From NCBI RefSeq assembly GCF_003675325.1, contig NZ_CP033073.1, positions 2,046,001-2,110,000 on the forward strand: a stretch of DNA of 64,000 nt. Reading direction: 5' to 3'. Source of the stretch: Streptomyces dangxiongensis (lineage in GTDB: Bacteria > Actinomycetota > Actinomycetes > Streptomycetales > Streptomycetaceae). A program made the translations under genes and the position numbers. The notes beneath the pieces were generated by a model, which saw only the letters and a list, made by a program, of their open reading frames with translations, had not been told where the DNA came from and made no database searches. Shown here in pieces: positions 33,936-44,719 of the stretch. Every line of letters starts with the position of its first letter. The first letter of the stretch is position 1.

Positions 33936-34655
33936 TCAGGACCAGGTCGCGACCAGGTAGCCCACGCCGTACGGGGCGTCCTCGTACAGCAGTGCACCGG
34001 ACAGGCCGGCGTCCTCGGCCGCGGCGGCCAGCACCTGCCAGGGCGCGCGGCCGGACGCCTTCAGTTCGCGGGCCAGCCCGGGGTCGAGTGCCCGCAGGCC
34101 CGCCAGGTCCGCCGCTCCCAGCGCCCGTCCCACCTCGGCGTCGAAGGGCGCCGCCCGCTCGTCCAGATATCCCGGCGCCTTGAGCGTGCGGCAGGCGCTC
34201 GCGTCTCCCATCACCAGCAGCGCCACCCGCCCGGCGCGGGCCCCCAGCTCCCTGCCGGCCTCGGCACACCGCTCGGGCGCGAGCGAGGCGTCGACCGCGA
34301 GTCCCTCGACGGGGGCGTCGGCCCAGCCGGTCCGCTCCAGCAGCCAGGCGGCGACGGCCAGCGAGGGCGGCAGCTCACGAGCGGGAACGACGGCGTCCGG
34401 GGCGGTGGAACCCAGGTGTACGTCCACGTCGACCCCGAAACCGCGGAAGGTTCCCTGGGCTCCCTGGGAGTACCGGCCGGCCCCGTCCTGTTCGGCGGGG
34501 CCGACGACCAGCAGCAGATCGGGGCGGGCGGCGGCGAGCACGCCGAGCGCGTCCGCGCAGGCCGCGCGCGCGGTGTCCAGTTCGGGTGCGGCACCCGCGG
34601 CGACCTCGGGCACGAGCAGCGGCGGGCAGGGGCAGACGGCGGCGGCGACAAGCAT
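33936..34655 (-). CDS. LigB-like class III extradiol dioxygenase-family protein
   Basis: 239 residues, related to the class III extradiol dioxygenase fold (LVAAAVCPCPPLLVPEVA at the start and VALLVMGDASACRTLKAPG in the middle). The usual metal-ligand histidines of true LigB proteins are not obvious, so it may not be an active dioxygenase. It is a conserved backbone gene downstream of miaB. Function unknown. Confidence 0.7.
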   Translation of the reverse strand: MLVAAAVCPCPPLLVPEVAAGAAPELDTARAACADALGVLAAARPDLLLVVGPAEQDGAGRYSQGAQGTFRGFGVDVDVHLGSTAPDAVVPARELPPSLAVAAWLLERTGWADAPVEGLAVDASLAPERCAEAGRELGARAGRVALLVMGDASACRTLKAPGYLDERAAPFDAEVGRALGAADLAGLRALDPGLARELKASGRAPWQVLAAAAEDAGLSGALLYEDAPYGVGYLVATWS

Positions 34656-34691
34656 GATCGGCAGAGTAACGCCGCGACGCCCCGAACCGGC

Positions 34692-34734
34692 ACTCCAGCG
34701 GGGGCGCGCGGCGCGACCCGCGCGCCGCTGGAGT
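34692..34734 (-). other. Large stem-loop upstream of the LigB-like gene
   Basis: ACTCCAGCGG...CGCGCGG pairs with CCGCGCGCCGCTGGAGT, about 17 bp with a three-base bulge. It lies beyond the miaB terminator and about 37 bases before the next start. It may be a second terminator or a leader structure. Confidence 0.5.
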
Positions 34735-34810
34735 CACGCCCGCATCCCGCCGAAGGTCGCGCCCCGCGCCGTGCCCTGGAGTGCTTGCCACCCGCATCCC
34801 TCCCGGAGAC

Positions 34811-34833
34811 GGGGACGGCCCGGGGCCGTCCCC
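34811..34833 (-). terminator. miaB terminator
   Basis: GGGGACGGCC and GGCCGTCCCC form a perfect 10-bp stem around CGG, 17 bases beyond the miaB stop. Confidence 0.75.
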
Positions 34834-34849
34834 CAGCGTGCCGCTCCGG

Positions 34850-36376
34850 TCAGTCGCAGCCGCAGCCCGTCGTCGCGGCCGGCATCGGGGCCGGGATGCC
34901 GATCTTCGGGAGGCCGAGCATGACACCCGCCGGCTTGGCGGCCTCCGCGGCGTTGCGCTTCTCCCAGGCGTCACCCGCGCGGGTGCGGCGGACGGCGAGG
35001 GCGGACCCCTCGGCGAGGAGGTGGTGCGGGGCGGCGTACGTGATCTCGACGGTGACGACGTCGCCCGGGCGCACCGCCTGCTCGGGCTTGGTGAAGTGGA
35101 CGAGGCGGTTGTCGGGGGCGCGGCCGGAGAGGCGGTGCGTGGCACCGTCCTTGCGGCCCTCGCCCTCGGCGACCATCAGCTCCAGCGTGCGGCCGACCTG
35201 CTTCTTGTTCTCCTCCCAGGAGATCTCCTCCTGGAGGGCGACCAGCCGCTCGTAGCGCGCCTGGACGACCTCCTTGGGGATCTGGTCCTCCATGGTCGCG
35301 GCGGGGGTGCCGGGCCGCTTGGAGTACTGGAAGGTGAAGGCCTGCGCGAACCGGGCCTCGCGGACGACGTGGAGCGTGTCCTCGAAGTCCTCCTCGGTCT
35401 CGCCGGGGAAGCCCACGATGATGTCGGTGGTGATCGCGGCGTGCGGGATCGCGGCCCGCACCTTCTCGATGATCCCCAGGTAGCGCTCCTGGCGGTACGA
35501 GCGGCGCATCGCCTTCAGGACCGTGTCCGAGCCGGACTGCAACGGCATGTGCAGCTGCGGCATCACGTTCGGCGTCTCAGCCATCGCGGCGATCACGTCG
35601 TCGGTGAAGTCGCGGGGGTGCGGGGAGGTGAAGCGGACGCGCTCCAGTCCCTCGATGTCGCCGCAGGCGCGCAGCAGCTTGCTGAAGGCCTCGCGGTCAC
35701 CGATGTCGGAGCCGTAGGCGTTGACGTTCTGGCCGAGCAGCGTGATCTCGGAGACACCCTCGGCGACCAGCGCCTCGACCTCGGCGAGGATGTCGCCGGG
35801 CCGCCGGTCCTTCTCCTTGCCGCGCAGCGCCGGGACGATGCAGAAGGTGCAGGTGTTGTTGCAGCCGACGGAGATCGACACCCAGGCCGCGTACGCGCTC
35901 TCGCGGCGGGTCGGCAGCGTGGACGGGAACGCCTCCAGCGACTCGGCGATCTCGACCTGCGCCTCCTCCTGGACGCGGGCGCGCTCCAGCAGGACGGGCA
36001 GCTTGCCGATGTTGTGCGTGCCGAAGACGACGTCCACCCAGGGCGCCTTCTTCACGATGGTGTCGCGGTCCTTCTGCGCCAGGCAGCCGCCGACCGCGAT
36101 CTGCATGCCGGGGCGGGAGGCCTTCCTCGGCGCGAGCCGGCCGAGGTTGCCGTAGAGCCGGTTGTCGGCGTTCTCGCGGACCGCGCAGGTGTTGAAGACG
36201 ACGACGTCCGCGTCCCCGTCCGACCCTTCGGGCGCCCGTACGTACCCGGCGTCCTCGAGCAGTCCGGACAACCGCTCCGAGTCGTGGACGTTCATCTGGC
36301 ACCCATAGGTGCGGATCTCGTAGCTCTTGGGTGCGTGAACGTCCACTGCGGGGCTCCGGTCGCTGCTGCTGGTCAT
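34850..36376 (-). CDS. miaB: tRNA-2-methylthio-N6-dimethylallyladenosine synthase MiaB
   Basis: Radical-SAM enzyme that adds a methylthio group at C2 of isopentenylated A37. It has 508 residues: N-terminal cluster cysteines in [15 protein letters not shown] and GGCLAQ, radical-SAM motif CNNTCTFC near residue 170, and a C-terminal TRAM domain ([15 protein letters not shown]). The Cys-rich end TTGCGCD is notable. It acts after MiaA, encoded about 2 kb away. Confidence 0.96.
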   Translation of the reverse strand: MTSSSDRSPAVDVHAPKSYEIRTYGCQMNVHDSERLSGLLEDAGYVRAPEGSDGDADVVVFNTCAVRENADNRLYGNLGRLAPRKASRPGMQIAVGGCLAQKDRDTIVKKAPWVDVVFGTHNIGKLPVLLERARVQEEAQVEIAESLEAFPSTLPTRRESAYAAWVSISVGCNNTCTFCIVPALRGKEKDRRPGDILAEVEALVAEGVSEITLLGQNVNAYGSDIGDREAFSKLLRACGDIEGLERVRFTSPHPRDFTDDVIAAMAETPNVMPQLHMPLQSGSDTVLKAMRRSYRQERYLGIIEKVRAAIPHAAITTDIIVGFPGETEEDFEDTLHVVREARFAQAFTFQYSKRPGTPAATMEDQIPKEVVQARYERLVALQEEISWEENKKQVGRTLELMVAEGEGRKDGATHRLSGRAPDNRLVHFTKPEQAVRPGDVVTVEITYAAPHHLLAEGSALAVRRTRAGDAWEKRNAAEAAKPAGVMLGLPKIGIPAPMPAATTGCGCD

Positions 36377-36492
36377 GCCTCAAGGGTAGGTGGTCGCCGA
36401 AGGCACCGAGGTTCGGTGGTCCGGGGGCCCAGGGCCCAGGGCCCTGCGACGCGCGGTCCCGGTGATCCGCCGACCCGACGGGGCGGCGGCGC

Positions 36493-36516
36493 GGTGACGC
36501 GGTGACGCGGTGACGC
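36493..36516 (+). repeat. Three tandem copies of GGTGACGC
   Basis: An 8-base unit repeated three times between miaB and the LacI-type gene, in an otherwise empty 234-base gap. Confidence 0.8.
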
Positions 36517-36610
36517 CGGTGGGGCCGGTGGCTCGTCCGCAGAGGCCGAACATGCTGTGGGCCGGCTGTCCCCGGGCCCGTAAGATCGGTGATCTCGGGG
36601 GGAGGTGGTC

Positions 36611-37642
36611 ATGGGCAGGCGGCGCCCGGACACGCCGACGCTGGAGGAGGTGGCCGCCCACGCCGGGGTGGGGCGGGGCACGGTCTCCCGCGTCGTCAAC
36701 AACGCGGCGGGGGTGAAGGACTCGACCCGCCAGGCCGTGCAGCGGGCCATCGCGGAACTGGGGTACGTGCCCAATCTCGCGGCCCGGTCCCTGGCCGGGC
36801 GGGGGGCCGACGCCGTCGCGCTCGTCATGACGGAACCGGACTGGCGGCTGTTCGCGGAGCCGTTCTTCTCCGAGATCGTCCGCTCGCTCGGTGACGCCCT
36901 GGCCGACACCGGGATGCAGTTGCTGCTGACCCTGGTGCGCTCGGACGCCGAGCGGCGGCGCTTCCTGGAGTACGCCCGTGGCGGCCGGGTCGACGGGGTG
37001 CTGCTGATGTCCGTGCACGCCGGCGATCCGCTGCCGGACATGCTCGCCGAGGCCCGGCTGCCGACGGTCCTGCTGGGCCGCCGCTCGGGCGACGAGCACG
37101 TCAGCTACGTCGACGCCGACAACACCGGCGGGGCCCGCAACGCGGTCTCCCACCTGCTGGGGACGGGCCGGCGGACGATCGCGACGATCACGGGCCCGCT
37201 CGACATGTACGTCGCCCAGTGCCGGCTGCGCGGCTACCGCGAGGCCCTGGCGCAGGCGGGCCTGGACGCCGAGCGGTCCTTGATCGCCGAGGGCGACTTC
37301 ACCGAGGAGAGCGGCCGTCGCGCCATGGCCCGGCTGATCGAGCGGCACCCGGACATCGACGCTGTCCTCGCCGCGTCGGACACCACGGCCGCCGGTGCCC
37401 TCAAGGCACTGCGCGGGGCGGGCCGCCGGGTGCCGCAGGACGTCGCCGTCATCGGCTTCGACGACTTCCCGCTGGCCGAGCGGACCGAGCCGCGGCTGAC
37501 CACGGTGCGGCAGCCGCTGGCGGAGATCGGGCGGGCCATGGTCCGGCTTCTGCTGGAGGAGATGGAGGAGGCGGCGGAGTCGTCCATAGCCTGGCGGCAC
37601 GTCGTCCTCCGTACGGAACTGGTGCTGCGCGAGTCGGCCTGA
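36611..37642 (+). CDS. LacI-family regulator, CebR-like
   Basis: 343 residues with a LacI helix-turn-helix (TLEEVAAHAGVGRGTVSRVV at residues 10-29) and a periplasmic-binding-protein-like ligand domain (IGFDDFPLAERTEPRLTTVR). In Streptomyces CebR represses cellulolytic genes at TGGGAGCGCTCCCA and is released by cello-oligosaccharides; three such sites lie between this gene and the cellulase, which identifies it as a CebR-type repressor by context. The ATG at 36611 has GGAGG five bases upstream. Confidence 0.88.
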   Translation: MGRRRPDTPTLEEVAAHAGVGRGTVSRVVNNAAGVKDSTRQAVQRAIAELGYVPNLAARSLAGRGADAVALVMTEPDWRLFAEPFFSEIVRSLGDALADTGMQLLLTLVRSDAERRRFLEYARGGRVDGVLLMSVHAGDPLPDMLAEARLPTVLLGRRSGDEHVSYVDADNTGGARNAVSHLLGTGRRTIATITGPLDMYVAQCRLRGYREALAQAGLDAERSLIAEGDFTEESGRRAMARLIERHPDIDAVLAASDTTAAGALKALRGAGRRVPQDVAVIGFDDFPLAERTEPRLTTVRQPLAEIGRAMVRLLLEEMEEAAESSIAWRHVVLRTELVLRESA

Positions 37643-37692
37643 GGCTCCCCGGCGCCCCCGGCTCCGCACTGGTAGCGGCCCGGCCGCCTGGC

Positions 37693-37706
37693 CGGGAGCG
37701 CTCCCA
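37693..37706. promoter_or_regulatory. CebR-type operator 1
   Basis: CGGGAGCGCTCCCA differs at one base from the CebR palindrome TGGGAGCGCTCCCA. It lies 50 bases after the repressor stop. Confidence 0.75.
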
Positions 37707-37830
37707 GCGTTCCGTGTCCCGCTACGGCCCGCCTGCCACCTGCGGTTTCGAAACCCTTTCGACACTTCCCCCCGCGCACAGTCTTGTCAGGGTCATGAAC
37801 TCTCCCTACAGTCCCTGCCGAACGGAGGAA

Positions 37831-37844
37831 TGGGAGCGCTCCCA
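37831..37844. promoter_or_regulatory. CebR-type operator 2 (perfect)
   Basis: TGGGAGCGCTCCCA is an exact match to the CebR operator, 58 bases before the cellulase start and so placed to block its transcription. Confidence 0.9.
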
Positions 37845-37856
37845 CTCGTATGGGCG

Positions 37857-37870
37857 CGAGAGCGCTCCCG
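37857..37870. promoter_or_regulatory. CebR-type operator 3 (degenerate)
   Basis: CGAGAGCGCTCCCG keeps the central GAGCGCTC but differs at three positions. It starts 26 bases after the start of the perfect site, so two dimers could bind on nearly the same helix face. Confidence 0.55.
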
Positions 37871-37901
37871 CATCGCACCGACCGTCCCGGAGAGGACCCG
37901 C

Positions 37902-39029
37902 ATGCGACCGTCCCCGCACTCCGCCCGTGGTACGCGCGGCCTGTTGGGCGCACTGCTCACCGCCCTCACCGCCCTCGCGGCCCTGCTCACCACCGCCCCG
38001 GCGGCACACGCCGACACCGCGATCTGCGAGGCGTTCGGGTCGACCACGATCCAGGGCCGCTACGTCGTCCAGAACAACCGCTGGGGCACCAGCGAGGCCC
38101 AGTGCATCACCGCCACCGACTCGGGATTCCGGATCACCCAGGCCGACGGCTCGGTCCCGACGAACGGCGCCCCGAAGTCGTACCCGTCCGTCTTCAACGG
38201 CTGCCACTACACCAACTGCTCGCCCGGGACCAGCCTCCCGGCGCGGCTCAGCTCCATCTCCAGCGCGCCCACCGGCATCACGTACAGCTATGTGAGCAAC
38301 GCGGTGTACGACGCCGCGTACGACATCTGGCTCGACTCCACGCCCCGTACCGACGGCGTCAACCAGACCGAGATCATGATCTGGTTCAACAAGGTGGGGT
38401 CCGTCCAGCCCGTCGGCTCGCAGGTCGGCACCGCCACCGTCGCCGGGCGTTCGTGGCAGGTGTGGTCCGGTGACAACGGCTCCAACGACGTGCTGTCCTT
38501 CGTCGCCCCGTCGGCGATCACCAACTGGAACTTCGACGTCATGGACTTCGCCCGGGAGGCCGTCGCCCGCGGTCTGGCACAGAACGGCTGGTACCTGACC
38601 AGTGTGCAGGCGGGCTTCGAGCCCTGGCAGAACGGCACCGGCCTCGCCGTGACCTCGTTCTCCTCCACGGTCAACACCGGCGGCGGCGACCCGGGCGGCC
38701 CCGGCGGCTCCACGGCCTGCACGGTGGCGTACACGACGAACGTCTGGCAGGGCGGCTTCACCTCCGACGTCACCGTCACCAACACCGGTTCCACCCCCGT
38801 CAACGGCTGGAAGCTGGCCTTCACCCTGCCCGCCGGGCAGCGGATCACCAGTGCCTGGGGCGCCAATGTCACGCCGTCCTCAGGAGCGGTCACGGCGAGC
38901 AACCTGTCCTACAACGCGCAGATCCCGGCCGGCGGCAAGGCGACCTTCGGCTTCCAGGGCACCTACGGCGGCGCCTTCGCCAAGCCGGCCGGCTTCAGCC
39001 TGAACGGTGCCGCCTGCACCACCGCGTGA
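37902..39029 (+). CDS. Secreted GH12 endoglucanase with C-terminal CBM2
   Basis: Extracellular beta-1,4-endoglucanase of 375 residues. A signal peptide of about 37 residues ends at PAAHA. The GH12 domain follows, with the nucleophile Glu in QTEIMIWFNK and the acid/base Glu in GFEPWQNGTGL. After a Gly/Pro linker (GGGDPGGPGGS) comes a family 2 cellulose-binding module (CTVAYTTNVWQGGFTSDVTV to the end). The ATG at 37902 has GGAGAGG upstream. It is the first gene after the CebR-type operators and probably heads the locus. Confidence 0.93.
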   Translation: MRPSPHSARGTRGLLGALLTALTALAALLTTAPAAHADTAICEAFGSTTIQGRYVVQNNRWGTSEAQCITATDSGFRITQADGSVPTNGAPKSYPSVFNGCHYTNCSPGTSLPARLSSISSAPTGITYSYVSNAVYDAAYDIWLDSTPRTDGVNQTEIMIWFNKVGSVQPVGSQVGTATVAGRSWQVWSGDNGSNDVLSFVAPSAITNWNFDVMDFAREAVARGLAQNGWYLTSVQAGFEPWQNGTGLAVTSFSSTVNTGGGDPGGPGGSTACTVAYTTNVWQGGFTSDVTVTNTGSTPVNGWKLAFTLPAGQRITSAWGANVTPSSGAVTASNLSYNAQIPAGGKATFGFQGTYGGAFAKPAGFSLNGAACTTA

Positions 39030-39163
39030 CACAGCCGCCCGCGCGGGCCGTGTGACGCACCCACCTGCCCCGGGACCCGCCCGTCTCCCACACGCCGATC
39101 GGCCGGGTCCCGGTTCCACTTCGCGCGGCTCCTCGCCGGCCCCTCCCGGAAAGGCCCACCCGC

Positions 39164-41082
<1,919 letters not shown>

Positions 41083-41228
41083 ACACACCCCGGTCGGCCG
41101 CCCGTTCAGCCGCACGGAAGCCGGCCTGCGGCCCCACGGCACCGACACTCCGCCGATTCCCACGTACCCCGGCACCGGCACTCGTCCGGGGCGCACCATC
41201 CGCCCGATCCGAACGGAAGGAGCACCAC

Positions 41229-42337
41229 ATGGTCCGACGCAGCAGACTCCTGTCGGTGGCAGCGGCCCTGTCGACGCTGCTGGCGGCACTCGCCCTGACC
41301 CTCCTGGGCCAGGGCAGCGCACAGGCGCACGGGGTGGCGATGCTGCCCGGCTCCCGCACCTACCTGTGCTACCTGGACGCGCACACGACCACCGGGGGAC
41401 TGGATCCCACCAATCCGGCCTGCCGGGACGCGCTGGCCAAGAGCGGGGCGACGGCGCTGTACAACTGGTTCGCCGTGCTCGACTCCAACGCCGGCGGCCG
41501 GGGCTCCGGTTACGTGCCGGACGGCACCCTGTGCAGCGCGGGCGACCGGTCGCCGTACGACTTCTCCGCCTACAACGCGGCCCGCTCGGACTGGCCGCGG
41601 ACCCACCTGACCAGCGGGGCGACGATCCAGGCCCAGTACAGCAACTGGGCGGCGCACCCCGGTGACTTCCGGATCTACCTCACCAAGCAGGGCTGGTCAC
41701 CCACCTCCGCCCTGCGCTGGGCCGACCTGGACCCGATCCAGACGGTCACCAACCCGCCGCAGCAGGGGTCGCCCGGCACCGAGGGCGGCCACTACTCCTG
41801 GGACCTGAAGCTGCCCTCCGGCCGCACGGGGAACGCCCTGGTCTTCATCCAGTGGGTCCGCTCGGACAGTCAGGAGAACTTCTTCTCCTGCTCCGACGTC
41901 GTCTTCGACGGCGGCCACGGCGAGGTCACGGGCATCCGCACCCCCGGTGGCACCCCCACACCCCGACTCCCACCCCCACACCGACCCCGACCCCGACCCC
42001 CACGGATCCGCACACCGGTTCCTGCATGGCCGCGTACTCCGTGGTCAACTCCTGGAGCGGGGGCTTCCAGGCCTCCGTCGAGGTCATGAACCACGGCACG
42101 ACACCGCTCGACGGCTGGGCCGTGGCCTGGAAGCCCGGCGAGGGCACCAGGATCAGCAGTCTGTGGAACGGCACCCAGTCCACCGGCGCCGACGGCACGG
42201 TCACGGTCCGCAACGCGGACCACAACCGGGTCGTCCCCGCCGGCGGCAGCGTCACCTTCGGCTTCACCGCCACCTCGACCGGCAACAACCTGCCCGCCGG
42301 TCCGATCGGCTGCGTCACGGCACAGGGCACCACCTGA
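41229..42337 (+). pseudogene. AA10 lytic polysaccharide monooxygenase with CBM2, frameshifted in the linker
   Basis: Copper oxygenase that cleaves crystalline cellulose. The signal peptide ends at GSAQA, leaving the essential N-terminal His (HGVAMLPGSRTY); the second copper His is in NWAAHPGDFRIYLTK and the axial Phe in CSDVVFDGG. After the catalytic domain the Pro/Thr linker loses frame near 41961, where CCCC replaces an expected CCCCC; the other frame continues through TPTPTPTP into a full CBM2 (SCMAAYSVVNSWSGGFQ to GCVTAQGTT). As written, the protein would keep an intact oxygenase domain and lose its cellulose binder. A homopolymer undercall is a strong alternative. The ATG at 41229 follows AAGGAG. 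Confidence 0.88.
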
Positions 42338-42392
42338 CACGCGTCACCCGGTGACGATCTCACCCCCGACGGTCGGGAGGTCGTCCGCCGCG

Positions 42393-42419
42393 GTCCGGGC
42401 CGGTCATGCCGGCCCGGAC
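42393..42419. terminator. Hairpin after the cellulolytic locus
   Basis: GTCCGGGCCGG pairs perfectly with CCGGCCCGGAC around TCATG, between the convergent LPMO and DUF1697 stops. Confidence 0.8.
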
Positions 42420-42461
42420 GTCGCCGTGCGGCCCGGCGGTGGCCCGGTCCCCGGCCGTGAC

Positions 42462-43007
42462 TCAGTCCCGCGCCGCCAGTTCGCGCAGGGCGGTGACCGT
42501 CCTCCAGTTGCGGGTGGTGGCCGGGATGCCGAGGCGGCGCTCGATGAAGGCGTTGTCCAGCCTGGTCCTGCCGTACCCGTCGGGGACGTGCAGGTGGATC
42601 TCGTCGCCGGCCAGCGTGAACACGGCGGTCTCGCCGGCCGGCACCTCCAGCCGGGCGGCCTGCTCGGCGGTCGGTTCCTGGGCGAGAAAGGTGACGTGCA
42701 GCTTGGCCGGGTCGTCCTCCCGGCCGAGGTAGGGATTGCGGGCAACGGTGCGGGCCAGGGACTCGGCGGTGCGCAGCAGGACCGTGACCGACACCCCGAG
42801 GTCGTCGGCGATCCGCTCCCCGATGCGCGCGGCCAGCTCGGCGGGGGTCTGCCCGGCCGGGGCGCCGAACACCACGTTGCCGCTGCGCAGATACGTCTGG
42901 ACCGCCTCGCACCCCAGGGCGGTGAACAGGCCGCGCAGGTCCGCCATCGCGATCTGCGTACGACCGCCGACGTTGATCCCACGCAGGAGCGCGACGTGCT
43001 TCGTCAT
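42462..43007 (-). CDS. DUF1697 family protein
   Basis: 181 residues with the family start KHVALLRGINVGGRTQIAMA, then TYLRSGNVVF and a C-terminal NWRTVTALRELA. Biochemical role unknown. Followed by a terminator shared with the LPMO gene. Confidence 0.88.
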   Translation of the reverse strand: MTKHVALLRGINVGGRTQIAMADLRGLFTALGCEAVQTYLRSGNVVFGAPAGQTPAELAARIGERIADDLGVSVTVLLRTAESLARTVARNPYLGREDDPAKLHVTFLAQEPTAEQAARLEVPAGETAVFTLAGDEIHLHVPDGYGRTRLDNAFIERRLGIPATTRNWRTVTALRELAARD

Positions 43008-43182
43008 GCCACCAACCTCTCACGGGACGGCAGGGGGTGGTTCGGGGGCGGGGCGGGCGCGAACCGGGACGCGGCGGCAGTGGCGCCGGGCGGATTACCT
43101 CGGTCGGAGGCCGGTCGCGCAGGGGCCTGCCCGGGACCGACCGGCGAGTCCGGCCGCCGCCGACAGGTGCTCGGCGCCGGTG

Positions 43183-43590
43183 TCAGGCCGTGCCGCCCGG
43201 TATCCAGCCCTGGCGGCGCAGTACGGCCGACACGTCCGGCGCCCGGTAGTGCTCGCCCTTGAGGACCTTCCCGTCGGCCCGGCGGGCCACCTGACCGTCG
43301 GGGCCGAGCTTGCTCATGTTGGCGCGGTGGATCTCGCCGATCACCTCGTCGAGGTCGATGCCGTGAACCAGTGCCGTGCCGTACGCGACGTACACCACGT
43401 CGGCCAGTTCGTGCGCGAGCCGGTCGAGCGGGCCCTCGACCGCGACCTCGGCGACCTCCGCGGCCTCCTCGGCGAGCAGTTCCCCGCGGTGGGCCGCCAG
43501 TGCGGGGTCCACCTGCGTCGGCGTGCTGCGGGCGTCGAGGCCGAAGGCGCGGTGGAACTCACGGACGGGACCGGCGGGCGAAGTGCTCAT
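43183..43590 (-). CDS. MazG-like nucleotide pyrophosphohydrolase-family protein
   Basis: 135 residues of the all-alpha NTP pyrophosphohydrolase type. The metal-binding pattern EExxE...ExxD is visible as LLAEEAAEVAEV and LAHELADVVYVAYG. The C-terminus contains KLGPDGQVARRADGKVLKG. It probably hydrolyses a nucleoside triphosphate or related pyrophosphate; substrate unknown. Confidence 0.8.
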   Translation of the reverse strand: MSTSPAGPVREFHRAFGLDARSTPTQVDPALAAHRGELLAEEAAEVAEVAVEGPLDRLAHELADVVYVAYGTALVHGIDLDEVIGEIHRANMSKLGPDGQVARRADGKVLKGEHYRAPDVSAVLRRQGWIPGGTA

Positions 43591-43698
43591 ACGGCGACTG
43601 TAACGGCCGCCACTGACAGGGCCCTCCCGCGGCGGTTCGGCCCACGGAGTGACCGCGGGCCCTGGTCAGCGCCGCGCGTCGACTGGCAGGATCGCCGC

Positions 43699-44697
43699 AT
43701 GTCCAAGACGTTCCCCCGTATCGGCAGGCGCCGGGCGCTCCAGGGCGTGGCCGCCGCTGTCGTGGCCCTCGGGCTGCTGCTGTGGTGGCTGCTGCCCCTG
43801 GGCGAGAAGCCGCCGAGCGGGACGATCGTGTTCAGCACCGGTACACCCCGCGGGGTCTACCAGGAGTACGGCGAGCGGCTGCGCGCCGAGCTGGCCAGGG
43901 ACATGCCCGGCCTGAAGGTGAAGCTGCTCAACAGCGCCGGTTCGCAGGAGAACGTCCAGCGGGTGGCGACCGGGCGGGCCGACTTCACCATCGCCGCGGC
44001 CGACGCGGTGGCGACGTACCAGTTGCGGCACGGCAGGGGCGCCGGACGGCTGCGCGGGGTGGCCCGGCTCTACGACGACTACGTGCACCTCGTGGTGCCC
44101 CGCGGCTCCGGCATCAGGAGCGTCGCGGACCTGCGGCACCGACGCGTGGCGACCGGGCTGCCCGACTCGGGGGTGCGGCTGATCGCCGGCCGGGTGCTGC
44201 GCGCCGCCGGGATCGACCCGGTGAAGGGCATCACCCCGGTGGCGGACGGCATCGACACCGGACCCGACCAGCTCCGGCGGGGGAAGATCGACGCGTTCTT
44301 CTGGTCGGGCGGACTGCCCACCAACGGGCTGGTCGCCCTGGCGAAGAAGGCGGCCTTCCGGTTCGTGCCGATCGACGACGACCTCATCGCCCGGCTGCAC
44401 AGCGAGGGCGAGGCGGCGCGCTACTACCGGGCCACCAACATCCCCGAGTCGGCCTATCCGGTCGCGCAGCAGGGCGCGAAGGTGCCGACGATCGCGGTAT
44501 CCAACGTGCTGATGACCCGCACGGACCTGGACCCCCGGCTCACCGAGTGGCTGACCCGTACGGTGATCAAGAGCCGGGACGGCATCGGCGCCCAGGTCCA
44601 CTCCGCCCAGTTGGTGGACCTGCGCACCGCCATCTACACCGATCCGCTGCCGCTCCAGGAGGGCGCCCGGCGCTACTACCGGTCGGTGAAACCGTAG
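43699..44697 (+). CDS. TAXI-family TRAP transporter solute-binding protein
   Basis: 332 residues. One N-terminal hydrophobic segment (ALQGVAAAVVALGLLLWWLLPL) acts as signal or anchor; the TAXI-type binding domain follows (TIVFSTGTPRGVYQEYGERL and VKLLNSAGSQENVQRVATG). No TRAP permease genes adjoin it. It ends 22 bases from the convergent gluK stop. TAXI proteins in other bacteria bind glutamate-like acids, and it lies next to the glutamate-sensing locus, so a link to glutamate sensing is possible but only inferred. Confidence 0.85.
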   Translation: MSKTFPRIGRRRALQGVAAAVVALGLLLWWLLPLGEKPPSGTIVFSTGTPRGVYQEYGERLRAELARDMPGLKVKLLNSAGSQENVQRVATGRADFTIAAADAVATYQLRHGRGAGRLRGVARLYDDYVHLVVPRGSGIRSVADLRHRRVATGLPDSGVRLIAGRVLRAAGIDPVKGITPVADGIDTGPDQLRRGKIDAFFWSGGLPTNGLVALAKKAAFRFVPIDDDLIARLHSEGEAARYYRATNIPESAYPVAQQGAKVPTIAVSNVLMTRTDLDPRLTEWLTRTVIKSRDGIGAQVHSAQLVDLRTAIYTDPLPLQEGARRYYRSVKP

Positions 44698-44719
44698 GCC
44701 GTGGCCCGGGGAAAGCTGC

